Source: Acholeplasmatales bacterium (GTDB taxonomy: Bacteria > Bacillota_I > Bacilli_A > Acholeplasmatales > Anaeroplasmataceae). From it: DNA of 56,116 nucleotides. The stretch is taken from the NCBI GenBank assembly GCA_900767915.1, contig CAAGAX010000025.1, forward strand, positions 1 through 56,116. Reading direction: 5' to 3'. Below are positions 43,984-52,736 of the stretch, one piece after another. Position 1 is the stretch's first letter. Each line of letters starts with the position of its first letter. The position numbers and the translations under genes were made by a program. Under the pieces are notes generated by a model. That model worked only from the letters and a program-made list of their open reading frames with translations, had not been told where the DNA came from and did no database searches.

Positions 43984-45327
43984 ATGATAAATACGCCTGT
44001 TATCCCATGTGAAGTAGATGCAGAAATTGCTTTACTTGGTTGTATATTTCTTGATCAAAATTTAATATTTCAAGTGTCAGACTTGATGTCACCTGATGAT
44101 TTTTATGACAATAAAAATAAAATTTTATATCGCTCTATGTTTGATTTATCAAGAGAAAATAAAGCGATAGATGTTACTACTGTTGTTGCAAGATTAACAA
44201 AAATTAATTTATTTGATCAAGCAGGTGGCTTTGATTATATTACTAAAATAGCAAATCAAGGATATTCAACAGCTAATGTTGATACATATATTGATTTGAT
44301 ATTAAATGCTTCATTAAGAAGAAAAGCTATTGCGACATTAAATGTATTAGCACAAAAGGGCTATGATAATGATGTTTCAGCAGCTGATTACATTGATTCA
44401 ATTGAAAAAGATATTTTTGATTTATCTAAAAATCGAAAGGTAGAACAATTTAAACACATTAGAGATGTATCTAAGAATGTATTAGAAAATACAGAAGCAA
44501 ATGCGAAAAGAACAGATGATGTTATTGGATTAGATACAGGGTTTTCTTGTCTTAATAAAATAACTCAAGGCTTTCAAAATGGAGCATTACTAATATTAGC
44601 TGCACGTCCTGCAATGGGTAAATCAGCAATGGCTATGAATTTAGCTGTTAATGTAGCTAATAGAAATAATGGAGGACATGCAAAGGTTGCAATCTTCTCA
44701 TTAGAAATGTCAGCAGAACAGCTAGTTGAACGTATGGTAGCAGCAGATAGCTCTATTAAGCTTGGACAAATTAAAAATGGACATATTCCTAAAACAGATT
44801 GGATTAGATTTAATACAAGCTGTGCTAAGCTTGCAGGAATGGATTTATATTTTGATGATTCATCATCAACTACTGTTTCATCTATTCGTGCCAAATGTCG
44901 TAAGCTTAAAGCTGATGATGGATTAGATTTTGTTGTTATTGATTATTTACAACTAATTGAAGGAGATTCATCTACAAAAAATTCATCTCAAATGGAAAAG
45001 GTTTCTAAAATTACAAGAAGCTTAAAGCTAATGGCTCGTGAGCTTGATATACCAGTATTAGCTTTATCACAGCTATCTCGTGCTGTTGAACAAAGAGAGG
45101 ATAAAAAGCCTATGATGTCAGATTTACGTGATTCTGGTTCTATTGAGCAGGATGCTGATATTGTAATGTTTTTATATCGTGAGGATTATTATAATCATTC
45201 ATCCGAGAGAAAGGGCGAGGCTGATTTGATTATATCAAAGAATCGTTCTGGTTCTACATCAGAGGGATTGCCATTTATTTTCACAGGTGAATATCAAAGA
45301 TTTAAAGAAAAGAAGGAAGAGGAATAA
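43984..45327 (+). CDS. dnaB: replicative DNA helicase
   Basis: A 447-residue hexameric helicase (DnaC in Bacillus nomenclature). The N-terminal domain has EVDAEIALLGCIFLDQN; the RecA-like motor has Walker A ARPAMGKSAMAMN (near 207), FSLEMSAEQLVERM, Walker B VVIDYLQLI and ALSQLSRAVEQREDKKPMMSDLRDSGSIEQDAD. It unwinds DNA at the fork. It starts 11 bases after the L9 stop, matching the common gdpP-rplI-dnaB order. The last codons overlap nothing; prfA follows after four bases. Confidence 0.97.
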   Translation: MINTPVIPCEVDAEIALLGCIFLDQNLIFQVSDLMSPDDFYDNKNKILYRSMFDLSRENKAIDVTTVVARLTKINLFDQAGGFDYITKIANQGYSTANVDTYIDLILNASLRRKAIATLNVLAQKGYDNDVSAADYIDSIEKDIFDLSKNRKVEQFKHIRDVSKNVLENTEANAKRTDDVIGLDTGFSCLNKITQGFQNGALLILAARPAMGKSAMAMNLAVNVANRNNGGHAKVAIFSLEMSAEQLVERMVAADSSIKLGQIKNGHIPKTDWIRFNTSCAKLAGMDLYFDDSSSTTVSSIRAKCRKLKADDGLDFVVIDYLQLIEGDSSTKNSSQMEKVSKITRSLKLMARELDIPVLALSQLSRAVEQREDKKPMMSDLRDSGSIEQDADIVMFLYREDYYNHSSERKGEADLIISKNRSGSTSEGLPFIFTGEYQRFKEKKEEE

Positions 45328-45331
45328 CAAG

Positions 45332-46396
45332 ATGGAAGACCGTTTAAAAGCAATGGAAGCTCGTTATAATGAAATCAATGAGCTTCTTACTCAACAAGAT
45401 GTTGTTTGTGATATTAAAAGATTAACTTCATTATCAAAGGAACAAAGATCATTAGAAAAAGTTGTTAATCTTTATCATGAAATGAAAAAATTAAAAGAAG
45501 CAATTCCTGATTTAAAGGAAATGAAAAAATCAGGAGATTTAGAATTATCAGAAATGGCTGAAGCTGAGCTTATAGATACTGAAGCTCGTTTAAAGACGTT
45601 AGAAGAGGATATAAAGATTTTGTTAATACCAAAGGATCCAAACGATGAAAAGGATGTTGTCGTAGAAATAAGAGGAGCTGTTGGTGGAGATGAAGCCAAT
45701 ATCTTTGCTGGTGATTTATTTAGAATGTATTCAAAATATGCTGAATCAAAAGGCTGGAAGATTGAAGTTTATGATGCAATGCCATCAGAACAAGGTGGAT
45801 ATTCTCAAATTTCTTTTAAGGTATCTGGAGAAAGTGTATATTCATATTTAAAATTTGAATCTGGTGGACATCGTGTTCAACGTATTCCTGAAACTGAAGC
45901 TAATGGTAGAATTCAAACTTCTATTGCGACTGTATTAGTAATGCCAGAGGCAGAGGAAATAGACTTTAAGCTTGAGGAAAAGGATTTAAGAATTGATACA
46001 TTCTGTTCTTCAGGTCCTGGTGGACAGGGAGTTAATACTACATATTCAGCTGTACGTGTTACATACATTCCAACAGGAGATTATGTTGCATGTCAAATTT
46101 ATCGTTCACAGCATGAAAATAAGGCTACAGCTATGAATTTGTTACGTACTCGTATATATGAGCGTATGCTAGAAGAGGAAGCGGAAAAGACAGGTGCTAC
46201 TCGTCAAGCTTTAATTGGACATGGTGAAAGGTCTGAAAAGATTAGAACATATAATTATCCTCAAAATAGAGTTACAGATCATAGAATTGGCTTTACTATT
46301 AATAGATTAGATGCGATTATCGATGGAAAGCTTGATTTAGTAATTCAAGAATTAATTAATGAGGATCAAAAGAAAAAGCTTGCTGAAGAAGTATAA
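45332..46396 (+). CDS. prfA: peptide chain release factor 1
   Basis: A 354-residue class I release factor that reads UAA and UAG. GGQ is at residues 230-232 (SSGPGGQGVNTTYSAVR), and the stop-codon recognition tripeptide is PET in RIPETEANGRIQTS, the form seen in Bacillus RF1. The ATG at 45332 follows GGAAGAGG; the longer reading from 45287 lies inside dnaB. The N-terminal domain is a coiled coil. A terminator follows. Confidence 0.96.
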   Translation: MEDRLKAMEARYNEINELLTQQDVVCDIKRLTSLSKEQRSLEKVVNLYHEMKKLKEAIPDLKEMKKSGDLELSEMAEAELIDTEARLKTLEEDIKILLIPKDPNDEKDVVVEIRGAVGGDEANIFAGDLFRMYSKYAESKGWKIEVYDAMPSEQGGYSQISFKVSGESVYSYLKFESGGHRVQRIPETEANGRIQTSIATVLVMPEAEEIDFKLEEKDLRIDTFCSSGPGGQGVNTTYSAVRVTYIPTGDYVACQIYRSQHENKATAMNLLRTRIYERMLEEEAEKTGATRQALIGHGERSEKIRTYNYPQNRVTDHRIGFTINRLDAIIDGKLDLVIQELINEDQKKKLAEEV

Positions 46397-46404
46397 TATT
46401 GATA

Positions 46405-46430
46405 AAAATGGAGAAGAATCTCCATTTTTT
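46405..46430 (+). terminator. terminator of the gdpP/L9-dnaB-prfA operon
   Basis: AAATGGAGA and TCTCCATTT pair around AGAA, then T residues. Confidence 0.85.
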
Positions 46431-46530
46431 ATATATATAAAATGAAATTGGGAAAAGTGTAAAAACTTTTAGAAGGTTAGTAATATATTATAGGCTAAAT
46501 TCCGAGTTTGCCCATTTTTAACTAAAAATA

Positions 46531-46577
46531 AATCTAGTAACAATGCCAAAGAATAGCTTAGTACTAGATTTTTTTTA
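46531..46577. terminator. terminator-like hairpin in the non-coding region
   Basis: AATCTAGTA and TACTAGATT pair over 22 bases of loop and run into eight T residues. No gene ends here; it may be a leftover of a decayed element. Confidence 0.5.
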
Positions 46578-46634
46578 CTATAAATTTATGTACGCACTAT
46601 AAAATTTCTATTTTAGCTTTTAATTGCTTGAATA

Positions 46635-47113
46635 TTAATCTTGAATAATATTAATGTTATAAGCATTCAAAATTATTTTTAATTCACCCTTCTCAATATT
46701 ATTAAAACGATACATATTAAGAAATAGTCCAATAATTTAAGGCTTGAATTTATTTGTCACTAGATAGATACATCTTTTAGTTTTTAGTATTATCTTTACT
46801 TTTAAATGAAACAATTTTATTTTGAATAATACAAGCTAAAGTTAAAGTAATCATACAAGCTAATAGGTGAGCATGAATATATTTAAGAGTTCTAACATAT
46901 AAAGGTCTAGTATCAAGATTTTATTTCATAATTCTAAAATGATCTTCAATTCTTGATAATTTGGGACATTTATCTATAATTTCACCAGTCATTATTATTT
47001 CACAATCTTGTTTCAAATTTTTTTAGTGATTTATATTTCTTAGTAGTTTCTCTAAAATTGTTAGGCTCATTTTCTAATTTGTTTAGAAATTCTAAGAAGG
47101 ATTTATTTTCATC
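46635..47113 (-). pseudogene. decayed IS4/IS1634-type transposase, C-terminal remnant
   Basis: On the minus strand, broken frames give DENKSFLEFLNKLENEP, then IIDKCPKLSRIEDHFRIMK, a stop, NLDTRPLYVRTLKYIHAHLL, and a further piece NMYRFNNIEKGELKIIL. The IEDHFRIMK...RP.YVR....HAHLL pattern is the C-terminal part of IS4-group (IS1634-like) transposases. Stops and frameshifts interrupt it and the first two thirds are missing. I could not find the inverted ends. It shows an old insertion near a tRNA gene. Confidence 0.75.
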
Positions 47114-47361
47114 TAATTATTTTTTATTTGATTATAAATAAACGACAAAGGCGATGGTGAATCATCGTTTAATGATAATGTTTCTAAAGTAATAACAGAA
47201 ATTTTAAAACTTATAATATTAGTATTTAATGGATATAATATGTGGTATTCAGCAAATTAATAAGTATATATAGAATTTGAATAATTTCAAAGAGGAAGAT
47301 AGAGATTAAATAAGTGGGAAGTTCAAATCATAACTTAGTGGACTGAAAGTAAAATATCATC

Positions 47362-47392
47362 AAAAAAATGCATCAATAAAATCGATGCATTT
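47362..47392 (-). terminator. terminator of tRNA-Arg
   Basis: AATGCATC and GATGCATT pair; on the minus strand the stem is followed by seven T residues. It lies 12 bases past the tRNA 3-prime end. Confidence 0.82.
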
Positions 47393-47403
47393 ACTATTTA
47401 TAC

Positions 47404-47480
47404 TGGCGTTCCTGACAGAATTTGAATCTGCGACCTTTCGCTTAGGAGGCGAATGCTCTATCCAGCTGAGCTACAGGAAC
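47404..47480 (-). tRNA. tRNA-Arg (anticodon CCU)
   Basis: A 77-base cloverleaf on the minus strand: acceptor stem GTTCCTG pairs with CAGGAAC, D-arm with AGCTCAGCTGGATAGAGC, anticodon stem TTCGC/GCGAA with loop CTCCTAA (anticodon CCT), variable loop AGGTC, T-arm with TTCAAAT, and an encoded CCA at the end. It reads AGG codons, which are rarer than AGA in this window. No plus-strand gene overlaps it. Confidence 0.95.
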
Positions 47481-47925
47481 ATATATTAAATTTACCTTTT
47501 GTATAGGGTGGTTACCTAATAATTAAATTTGCATAATTCACATAACCATATAAATAGTAATATATATTTAGGTGTTATAATTACTATTTTAGTACTTTTA
47601 AAATTTAAAAATATCAGTAGTTATGCCGCTTAATTATGTATAGCGCAGTACCTTAGGAGGAACCTGTTATATCCTGTTTAATTAATCTAGCAAATACTAT
47701 ATGGTTTTAACAACTGAAATTATATCAAATTTTAATGAAAAATGCTATCATTTCATATGTAAACGAAAAATATTAGAAAATACGAATTTTTATTCTCATA
47801 TTCTCTTATGATAGACTTGTAATATCTAGATTTACTATTGACCCAAATGTCATATTTAATTCCAATTAATTATATAATAGAAAATTCAAAAAAACAAATA
47901 AAAAAATGCAAATAATATCCCCTAT

Positions 47926-47947
47926 ATACACGCTAATCGGTGTATCA
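47926..47947. repeat. hairpin repeat copy 1
   Basis: A 22-base unit (ATACACGCTAATCG then GTGTATCA) containing a TACAC/GTGTA stem and the loop GCTAATCG. It is identical to the copy 93 bases downstream. Confidence 0.75.
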
Positions 47948-48018
47948 TTAAGCGTAAAAATATACGAAATTAAATAAATAAAAAGTCATAAAAAGTCAAT
48001 AATAAAGCCATTTTTTCA

Positions 48019-48040
48019 ATACACGCTAATCGGTGTATCA
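48019..48040. repeat. hairpin repeat copy 2
   Basis: Exact copy of the unit at 47926, 40 bases before the -35 box of the str operon promoter. Such a position suits an operator or an upstream regulatory element. Confidence 0.75.
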
Positions 48041-48079
48041 AAATAGTAAAAAATGTTTATAAAAAAGAATAAAAAAATA

Positions 48080-48107
48080 TTGACATATAATTTTTTTTTG
48101 TTATAAT
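48080..48107 (+). promoter_or_regulatory. consensus promoter of the str operon
   Basis: A perfect TTGACA, 16 bases, a perfect TATAAT. An 85-base leader with a GGAC/GTCC hairpin (about 48129-48144) precedes rpsL; a later GGACAATTGTC palindrome lies at about 48167-48177. Confidence 0.87.
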
Positions 48108-48202
48108 TAAGTAGCTGTCGTAATTTTGGACTTATATTGTCCATATTATATATATTAAGATGGTAAGGACAATTGTCATAGATGAAAGGAGAAATCAATT
48201 TT

Positions 48203-48622
48203 ATGCCAACTATTGAACAATTAGTACGTAATGGAAGAAAGGATAAGGCTGTTAAGTCTAAGTCTCCAAGCTTAGGTGTAGGTTTCAACTCTCTTGAAAA
48301 GAGACCAACTAAACTTCCTTCACCACAAAAGCGTGGTGTATGTACACGTGTTACTACAATGACACCAAAGAAGCCAAACTCAGCACTTAGAAAATATGCC
48401 AGAGTTCGTTTAACAAATGGTATTGAAGTAACTGCTTACATCCCTGGTGTAGGTCATAGCTTACAAGAGCACAGTACTGTACTTATTCGTGGTGGACGTG
48501 TTAAGGATTTACCAGGTGTTCGTTATCATATTATCCGTGGTGCGTTAGATACTACAGGTGTTGCTAACAGAATGCAAAGTCGTTCTAAATACGGTGCTAA
48601 GAAAGCAAAAGCAAAGAAGTAA
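48203..48622 (+). CDS. rpsL: 30S ribosomal protein S12
   Basis: A 139-residue decoding-site protein. TPKKPNSALRK carries the Lys whose change gives streptomycin resistance, and GGRVKDLPGVRYHIIRG carries the second; both are wild type here. The ATG at 48203 follows AAAGGAG; the upstream ATG at 48182 is before that site. It is the first gene of the conserved str operon. Codon use is strongly biased to CGT for Arg. Confidence 0.98.
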   Translation: MPTIEQLVRNGRKDKAVKSKSPSLGVGFNSLEKRPTKLPSPQKRGVCTRVTTMTPKKPNSALRKYARVRLTNGIEVTAYIPGVGHSLQEHSTVLIRGGRVKDLPGVRYHIIRGALDTTGVANRMQSRSKYGAKKAKAKK

Positions 48623-48684
48623 AATCTAAATAATTTAGATTTAAGATTAAAATATTAAATTCAATTTTAAAGGAGGAATCACTC

Positions 48685-49155
48685 ATGCCTCGTAAGGGAC
48701 ATATCGCAAAAAGAGACGTGCTTCCAGATCCAATATATAATTCAAAAGTAGTTACAAGAACTATCAATGCAATTATGTTAGATGGTAAGAAGGGAACAGC
48801 ACAAACAATATTATACACAGCATTTGACCGTGTAAAAGAAGCAACTGGTCAAGAACCACTTGAGGTATTCACTAAAGCATTAGAGAATATCAGCCCAGTA
48901 TTAGAAGTAAAGAGCCGTCGTATCGGTGGACAAAATTATCAGGTTCCAGTTGAAGTTAGACCTGAAAGAAAGCAAACACTTGCTTTAAGATGGTTAGTTA
49001 AGTATGCTCGTTTAAGAAACGACAAGACTATGGATGAAAAGCTAGCTAAGGAAATCTTAGATGCTGCAAATGGTCTTGGTGGTGCATGCAAGAAACGTGA
49101 AGAAGTTCACAAAATGGCTGAAGCTAATAAGGCTTTCGCACATTACCGTTGGTAA
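48685..49155 (+). CDS. rpsG: 30S ribosomal protein S7
   Basis: A 156-residue protein that nucleates assembly of the 30S head. MPRKGHIAKRDVLPDPIYNS, IGGQNYQVPVEVRPERKQTLA and the end AEANKAFAHYRW are diagnostic. AAAGGAGG precedes the ATG. It is second in the str operon, 62 bases after rpsL; in relatives S7 controls this operon by binding its own mRNA. Confidence 0.98.
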   Translation: MPRKGHIAKRDVLPDPIYNSKVVTRTINAIMLDGKKGTAQTILYTAFDRVKEATGQEPLEVFTKALENISPVLEVKSRRIGGQNYQVPVEVRPERKQTLALRWLVKYARLRNDKTMDEKLAKEILDAANGLGGACKKREEVHKMAEANKAFAHYRW

Positions 49156-49182
49156 TCTATTGATTAGGAGAGACATAAAATT

Positions 49183-51249
49183 ATGCCTAGAGAATATACA
49201 CTTGAAAAAACTCGTAATATCGGTATCATGGCTCACATTGATGCTGGTAAGACAACTACAACTGAACGTATTCTATTTCATACTAAGAAAATCCATAAGA
49301 TAGGAGAAACACATGATGGTGCTTCTCAAATGGACTGGATGGAGCAAGAGAAGGAAAGAGGTATTACAATTACTTCTGCCGCTACAACTGCTCACTGGAA
49401 GGGATATCGTTTAAATATCATCGATACACCAGGTCACGTTGACTTCACAGTTGAAGTTTCACGTTCTTTACGTGTTCTTGATGGTGCTGTTACTGTACTA
49501 GATGGACAAGCTGGTGTTGAACCTCAAACTGAAACAGTATGGCGTCAAGCTACAGATTATAATGTACCTCGTATCGTATTCGTTAATAAGATGGATAAGA
49601 TCGGTGCTGATTTTGAATATTCTGTAAATACTATTCATGATCGTTTAGGAGCTACTGCTGCTGCAGTTCAATGGCCTATCGGTGCTGAGGACCTATTCAA
49701 GGGTTCAGTAGATTTAATTGAAATGAAGGCTTACGTTTATGACGGAGGCGCTGAAGAAAACTATACAGTAGAAGATATTCCTGCTGATTTAGTTGATATT
49801 TGTGAAGAAAAGAGAGAATTATTACTTGATACTATCTCTCAATTCGATGACGAATTAGCTATGATGTATCTTGAAGGTGATGAAATCCCTGTAGATTTAA
49901 TTAAGAAGGTAATTCGTAAGGCTACTCTAGAAGTAAAATTCTTCCCAGTTCTTTGTGGTTCTGCATTTAAGAATATGGGTGTAAAGAGAATGCTAGATTA
50001 TGTAATTGATTTTTTACCATCTCCAATTGATGTAGGAGCAATTAAGGGTGAAAATGCCGATGGTGTTGAAGAAGATATTCATCCAACTGATGATGGTAAG
50101 TTTGCTGCCTTAGCATTTAAGGTTATGACTGACCCATTCGTAGGAAAGTTAACATTCTTCCGTGTATACCAAGGTACAATTACATCTGGTTCTTATGTTC
50201 TTAACACTACTAAGGGTGTTAAAGAGCGTTTAGGACGTATTATGCAAATGCATGCAAATCACCGTGAGGAAATTAAGGAAGTTTATGCAGGAGATATCGC
50301 TGCTGCAATCGGATTTAAGAATACTACAACTGGTGATACAATTTGTTCTGAGGATAGTGATATTATCCTTGAAAAGATGGTTTTCCCTGAGCCAGTTATC
50401 TCTGTTGCAGTTGAGCCAAAAACTAAGGCTGACCAAGACAAGATGAATACAGCTTTAAATAAGCTTGCTGAAGAAGACCCTACATTCCGTAGATATACAA
50501 ATACAGAAACTGGTGAAACAATTATATCTGGTATGGGTGAATTACACCTTGATATCATTGTTGATCGTATGAGAAGAGAATTTAATGTTACTGCTAACGT
50601 TGGTGCTCCTCAAGTTTCTTATCGTGAAACAATTACTCAAACAGCAGAGTGCGAAGGAAAATTCGTTCGTCAATCTGGTGGACATGGTCAATATGGTCAT
50701 GTTTGGATTCGTTTCGCTCCAAACCCTGATAAGGGATATGAATTCGTTGATTCAGTAGTTGGTGGTACAGTTCCAAGAGAATTTATCCCATCTGTTGATA
50801 AGGGATTACAAGCTGCTTTACCACTTGGTATTTTAGCTGGTTATCCACTAATTGATATAAAGTGTGAGTTATTTGATGGTTCATACCATGATGTAGACTC
50901 ATCAGATGCAGCTTTCCAAGTTGCAGCATCTTTAGCTGTTAAGGCAATGAAGGACAAGTGTAAGCCTGTTATTCTAGAGCCTATTATGGAAGTTGATGTT
51001 ACAATTCCAGAAGAATATGTTGGTAATGTTATCGGTGACTTAACTAGCCGTCGTGGACGTCTTGATTCTCAAGAAAAGCGTGGAAATGGTATGAAGGTTC
51101 GTGCTTATGTTCCACTTTCTGAAATGTTCGGTTATGCTACAGCACTTCGTTCTAATACACAGGGACGTGGAAATTTCGTAATGCAAATGCATCATTATGA
51201 GGCATGCCCAAGAAATATCCAAGAAGAAATTATCAAGAAAAGAGCTTAA
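49183..51249 (+). CDS. fusA: elongation factor G
   Basis: A 688-residue translocase GTPase. G1 AHIDAGKTTTTER, the switch region with RGITITSAATT, DTPGHVDFT, and NKMDK are intact, followed by domains II to V with the FVRQSGGHGQYGHVW and PREFIPSVDKG stretches. It moves tRNAs and mRNA through the ribosome. Length is normal for the bacterial form. It lies 27 bases after rpsG. It is separated from tuf by 169 bases with a promoter. Confidence 0.98.
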   Translation: MPREYTLEKTRNIGIMAHIDAGKTTTTERILFHTKKIHKIGETHDGASQMDWMEQEKERGITITSAATTAHWKGYRLNIIDTPGHVDFTVEVSRSLRVLDGAVTVLDGQAGVEPQTETVWRQATDYNVPRIVFVNKMDKIGADFEYSVNTIHDRLGATAAAVQWPIGAEDLFKGSVDLIEMKAYVYDGGAEENYTVEDIPADLVDICEEKRELLLDTISQFDDELAMMYLEGDEIPVDLIKKVIRKATLEVKFFPVLCGSAFKNMGVKRMLDYVIDFLPSPIDVGAIKGENADGVEEDIHPTDDGKFAALAFKVMTDPFVGKLTFFRVYQGTITSGSYVLNTTKGVKERLGRIMQMHANHREEIKEVYAGDIAAAIGFKNTTTGDTICSEDSDIILEKMVFPEPVISVAVEPKTKADQDKMNTALNKLAEEDPTFRRYTNTETGETIISGMGELHLDIIVDRMRREFNVTANVGAPQVSYRETITQTAECEGKFVRQSGGHGQYGHVWIRFAPNPDKGYEFVDSVVGGTVPREFIPSVDKGLQAALPLGILAGYPLIDIKCELFDGSYHDVDSSDAAFQVAASLAVKAMKDKCKPVILEPIMEVDVTIPEEYVGNVIGDLTSRRGRLDSQEKRGNGMKVRAYVPLSEMFGYATALRSNTQGRGNFVMQMHHYEACPRNIQEEIIKKRA

Positions 51250-51261
51250 TTTTGTTCAAAG

Positions 51262-51302
51262 TAGTTAGCCCTAGTAGTTATTATTAATTATTAGGACTAA
51301 CT
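51262..51302 (+). other. hairpin between fusA and tuf
   Basis: An inverted repeat beginning with AGTTAG and ending with CTAACT, with a second match CCTA/TAGG inside. No T tract follows, so it is more likely an RNA processing or stabilising structure than a terminator. Confidence 0.45.
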
Positions 51303-51339
51303 AATGTAAAATAGTAAGTGCTTATTTATTATTTTATAC

Positions 51340-51368
51340 TTGAAAACCCGTTCCAATTAGGGTAAAAT
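51340..51368 (+). promoter_or_regulatory. separate promoter of tuf
   Basis: TTGAAA, 17 bases, TAAAAT, 50 bases before the tuf start codon. It lets EF-Tu be made in excess over the rest of the operon. Confidence 0.75.
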
Positions 51369-51418
51369 TGTAATTGGTAAAAATTTTAGAAAAAATTTTA
51401 TTAGGAGGACCATTTAAA

Positions 51419-52603
51419 ATGGCAAAGGAAAAATTTAACCGTACTAAACCACATGTTAATATTGGTACAATCGGACACGTTGACCATGGTAAAACTACTT
51501 TAACTGCTGCTATAACAACTATTCTTGCTAAGAAGGGTTTAGCACAAGCTAGAGCATATGACCAAATCGATGCTGCTCCAGAAGAAAAAGAGCGTGGTAT
51601 TACAATTAATACTGCACACGTTGAATATGAAACTGCAAAGCGTCACTATGCACACGTAGACTGTCCAGGTCATGCCGACTATGTAAAGAACATGATTACT
51701 GGTGCTGCTCAAATGGATGGTGGTATCTTAGTTATCGCTGCAACAGATGGACCTATGGCTCAAACTCGTGAGCACATCTTACTTGCTCGTCAAGTTGGTG
51801 TTCCTCGTTTAGTTGTATTCTTAAATAAGTGCGACATGGTTGATGATGAAGAATTAATCGACCTAGTTGAAATGGAAACTCGTGAATTATTAAACGAATA
51901 TGATTTCCCAGGAGATGATATTCCAGTAATTCGTGGTTCTGCTTTAGGTGCTCTTCAAGGAGATCCAAAGTGGGTTGCTAAAATTGAAGAATTAATGGAT
52001 GTTGTTGATGAATATATTCCAACTCCAGTTCGTGATAATGCAAAGCCATTCTTAATGCCAATTGAGGATGTATTCACTATTACAGGACGTGGTACAGTTG
52101 TTACAGGACGTGTTGAGCGTGGATCTGTAAAAGTTGGTGACCCTGTTGAAATCATCGGTATCAAAGAGACTCAATCTTCAGTTGTTACTGGTGTTGAAAT
52201 GTTCCGTAAGCTTCTTGACTATGCTGAAGCTGGTGACAATATCGGTGTATTACTTCGTGGTATTAACCGTGACCAAGTTCAACGTGGACAAGTTTTAGCT
52301 AAACCAAAGAGCGTTACACCTCATCATAAGTTTACTGCTCAAGTTTACGTATTATCAAAGGACGAGGGTGGTCGTCATACTCCATTCTTCTCTAACTATC
52401 GTCCTCAATTCTATTTCCGTACTACAGACGTTACAGGTGTTATCACTTTAGCTGAAGGTACTGAAATGGTTATGCCAGGTGACAATACAACTATGACAGT
52501 TGAATTAATTCACCCAATTGCTATGGAGCAAGGTACTAAGTTCTCTATCCGTGAAGGTGGTAGAACAGTTGGTGCTGGTTCTGTAGTTGACATTATTGAG
52601 TAA
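51419..52603 (+). CDS. tuf: elongation factor Tu
   Basis: A 394-residue GTPase that delivers aminoacyl-tRNA. GHVDHGKTTLTAAI (G1), RGITINTAHVEYET, DCPGHADYVKNMITGA, NKCD and the domain II/III landmarks GRGTVVTGRVERG and EGGRTVGAGSV are all present. The ATG at 51419 follows TTAGGAGG. The upstream extended reading begins before this site and is rejected. A terminator closes the str operon. Confidence 0.98.
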   Translation: MAKEKFNRTKPHVNIGTIGHVDHGKTTLTAAITTILAKKGLAQARAYDQIDAAPEEKERGITINTAHVEYETAKRHYAHVDCPGHADYVKNMITGAAQMDGGILVIAATDGPMAQTREHILLARQVGVPRLVVFLNKCDMVDDEELIDLVEMETRELLNEYDFPGDDIPVIRGSALGALQGDPKWVAKIEELMDVVDEYIPTPVRDNAKPFLMPIEDVFTITGRGTVVTGRVERGSVKVGDPVEIIGIKETQSSVVTGVEMFRKLLDYAEAGDNIGVLLRGINRDQVQRGQVLAKPKSVTPHHKFTAQVYVLSKDEGGRHTPFFSNYRPQFYFRTTDVTGVITLAEGTEMVMPGDNTTMTVELIHPIAMEQGTKFSIREGGRTVGAGSVVDIIE

Positions 52604-52624
52604 TTGATAATTAATTAATAAATT

Positions 52625-52658
52625 GACTATAAGGTTTATACTTTATAGTCTTTTTTTT
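52625..52658 (+). terminator. terminator of tuf
   Basis: GACTATAAG and CTTTATAGTC pair around a short loop and run into eight T residues. Confidence 0.85.
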
Positions 52659-52681
52659 ATTTAATTTGTTGTATATAAAAT

Positions 52682-52728
52682 AAAAAAACTTATGATAATC
52701 ACTATTGATTAACTCATAAGCTTTTTTA
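52682..52728 (-). terminator. terminator of mscL
   Basis: On the minus strand, GCTTATGA... pairs with TCATAAG and is followed by seven T residues. Confidence 0.72.
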
Positions 52729-52736
52729 TAATTAGT

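Larger units (their letters stand above)
47481..48079. other. intergenic region upstream of the str operon, no clear gene
   Basis: About 600 bases without a coding region. It holds a GC-richer patch at 47620-47680 with possible short hairpins (GCCGCT with AGCGC), an inverted pair CTATCAT/ATGATAG at about 47745-47815, and two identical hairpin repeats at 47926 and 48019. I cannot assign a known RNA family to it. The block resembles a degraded mobile region or an unlisted small RNA. Confidence 0.5.

Noticed and set aside
47160..47280. possible second pseudogene on the plus strand (frame reading DGESSFNDNVSKVITEIL)
   Set aside because: The frame is about 40 codons with no recognisable family and stops on both sides; it may be chance.
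47500..47520. T-box-like AGGGTGGTTACC
   Set aside because: It resembles the T-box antiterminator core, but there is no specifier stem upstream (a tRNA gene on the other strand lies there) and no synthetase gene downstream.
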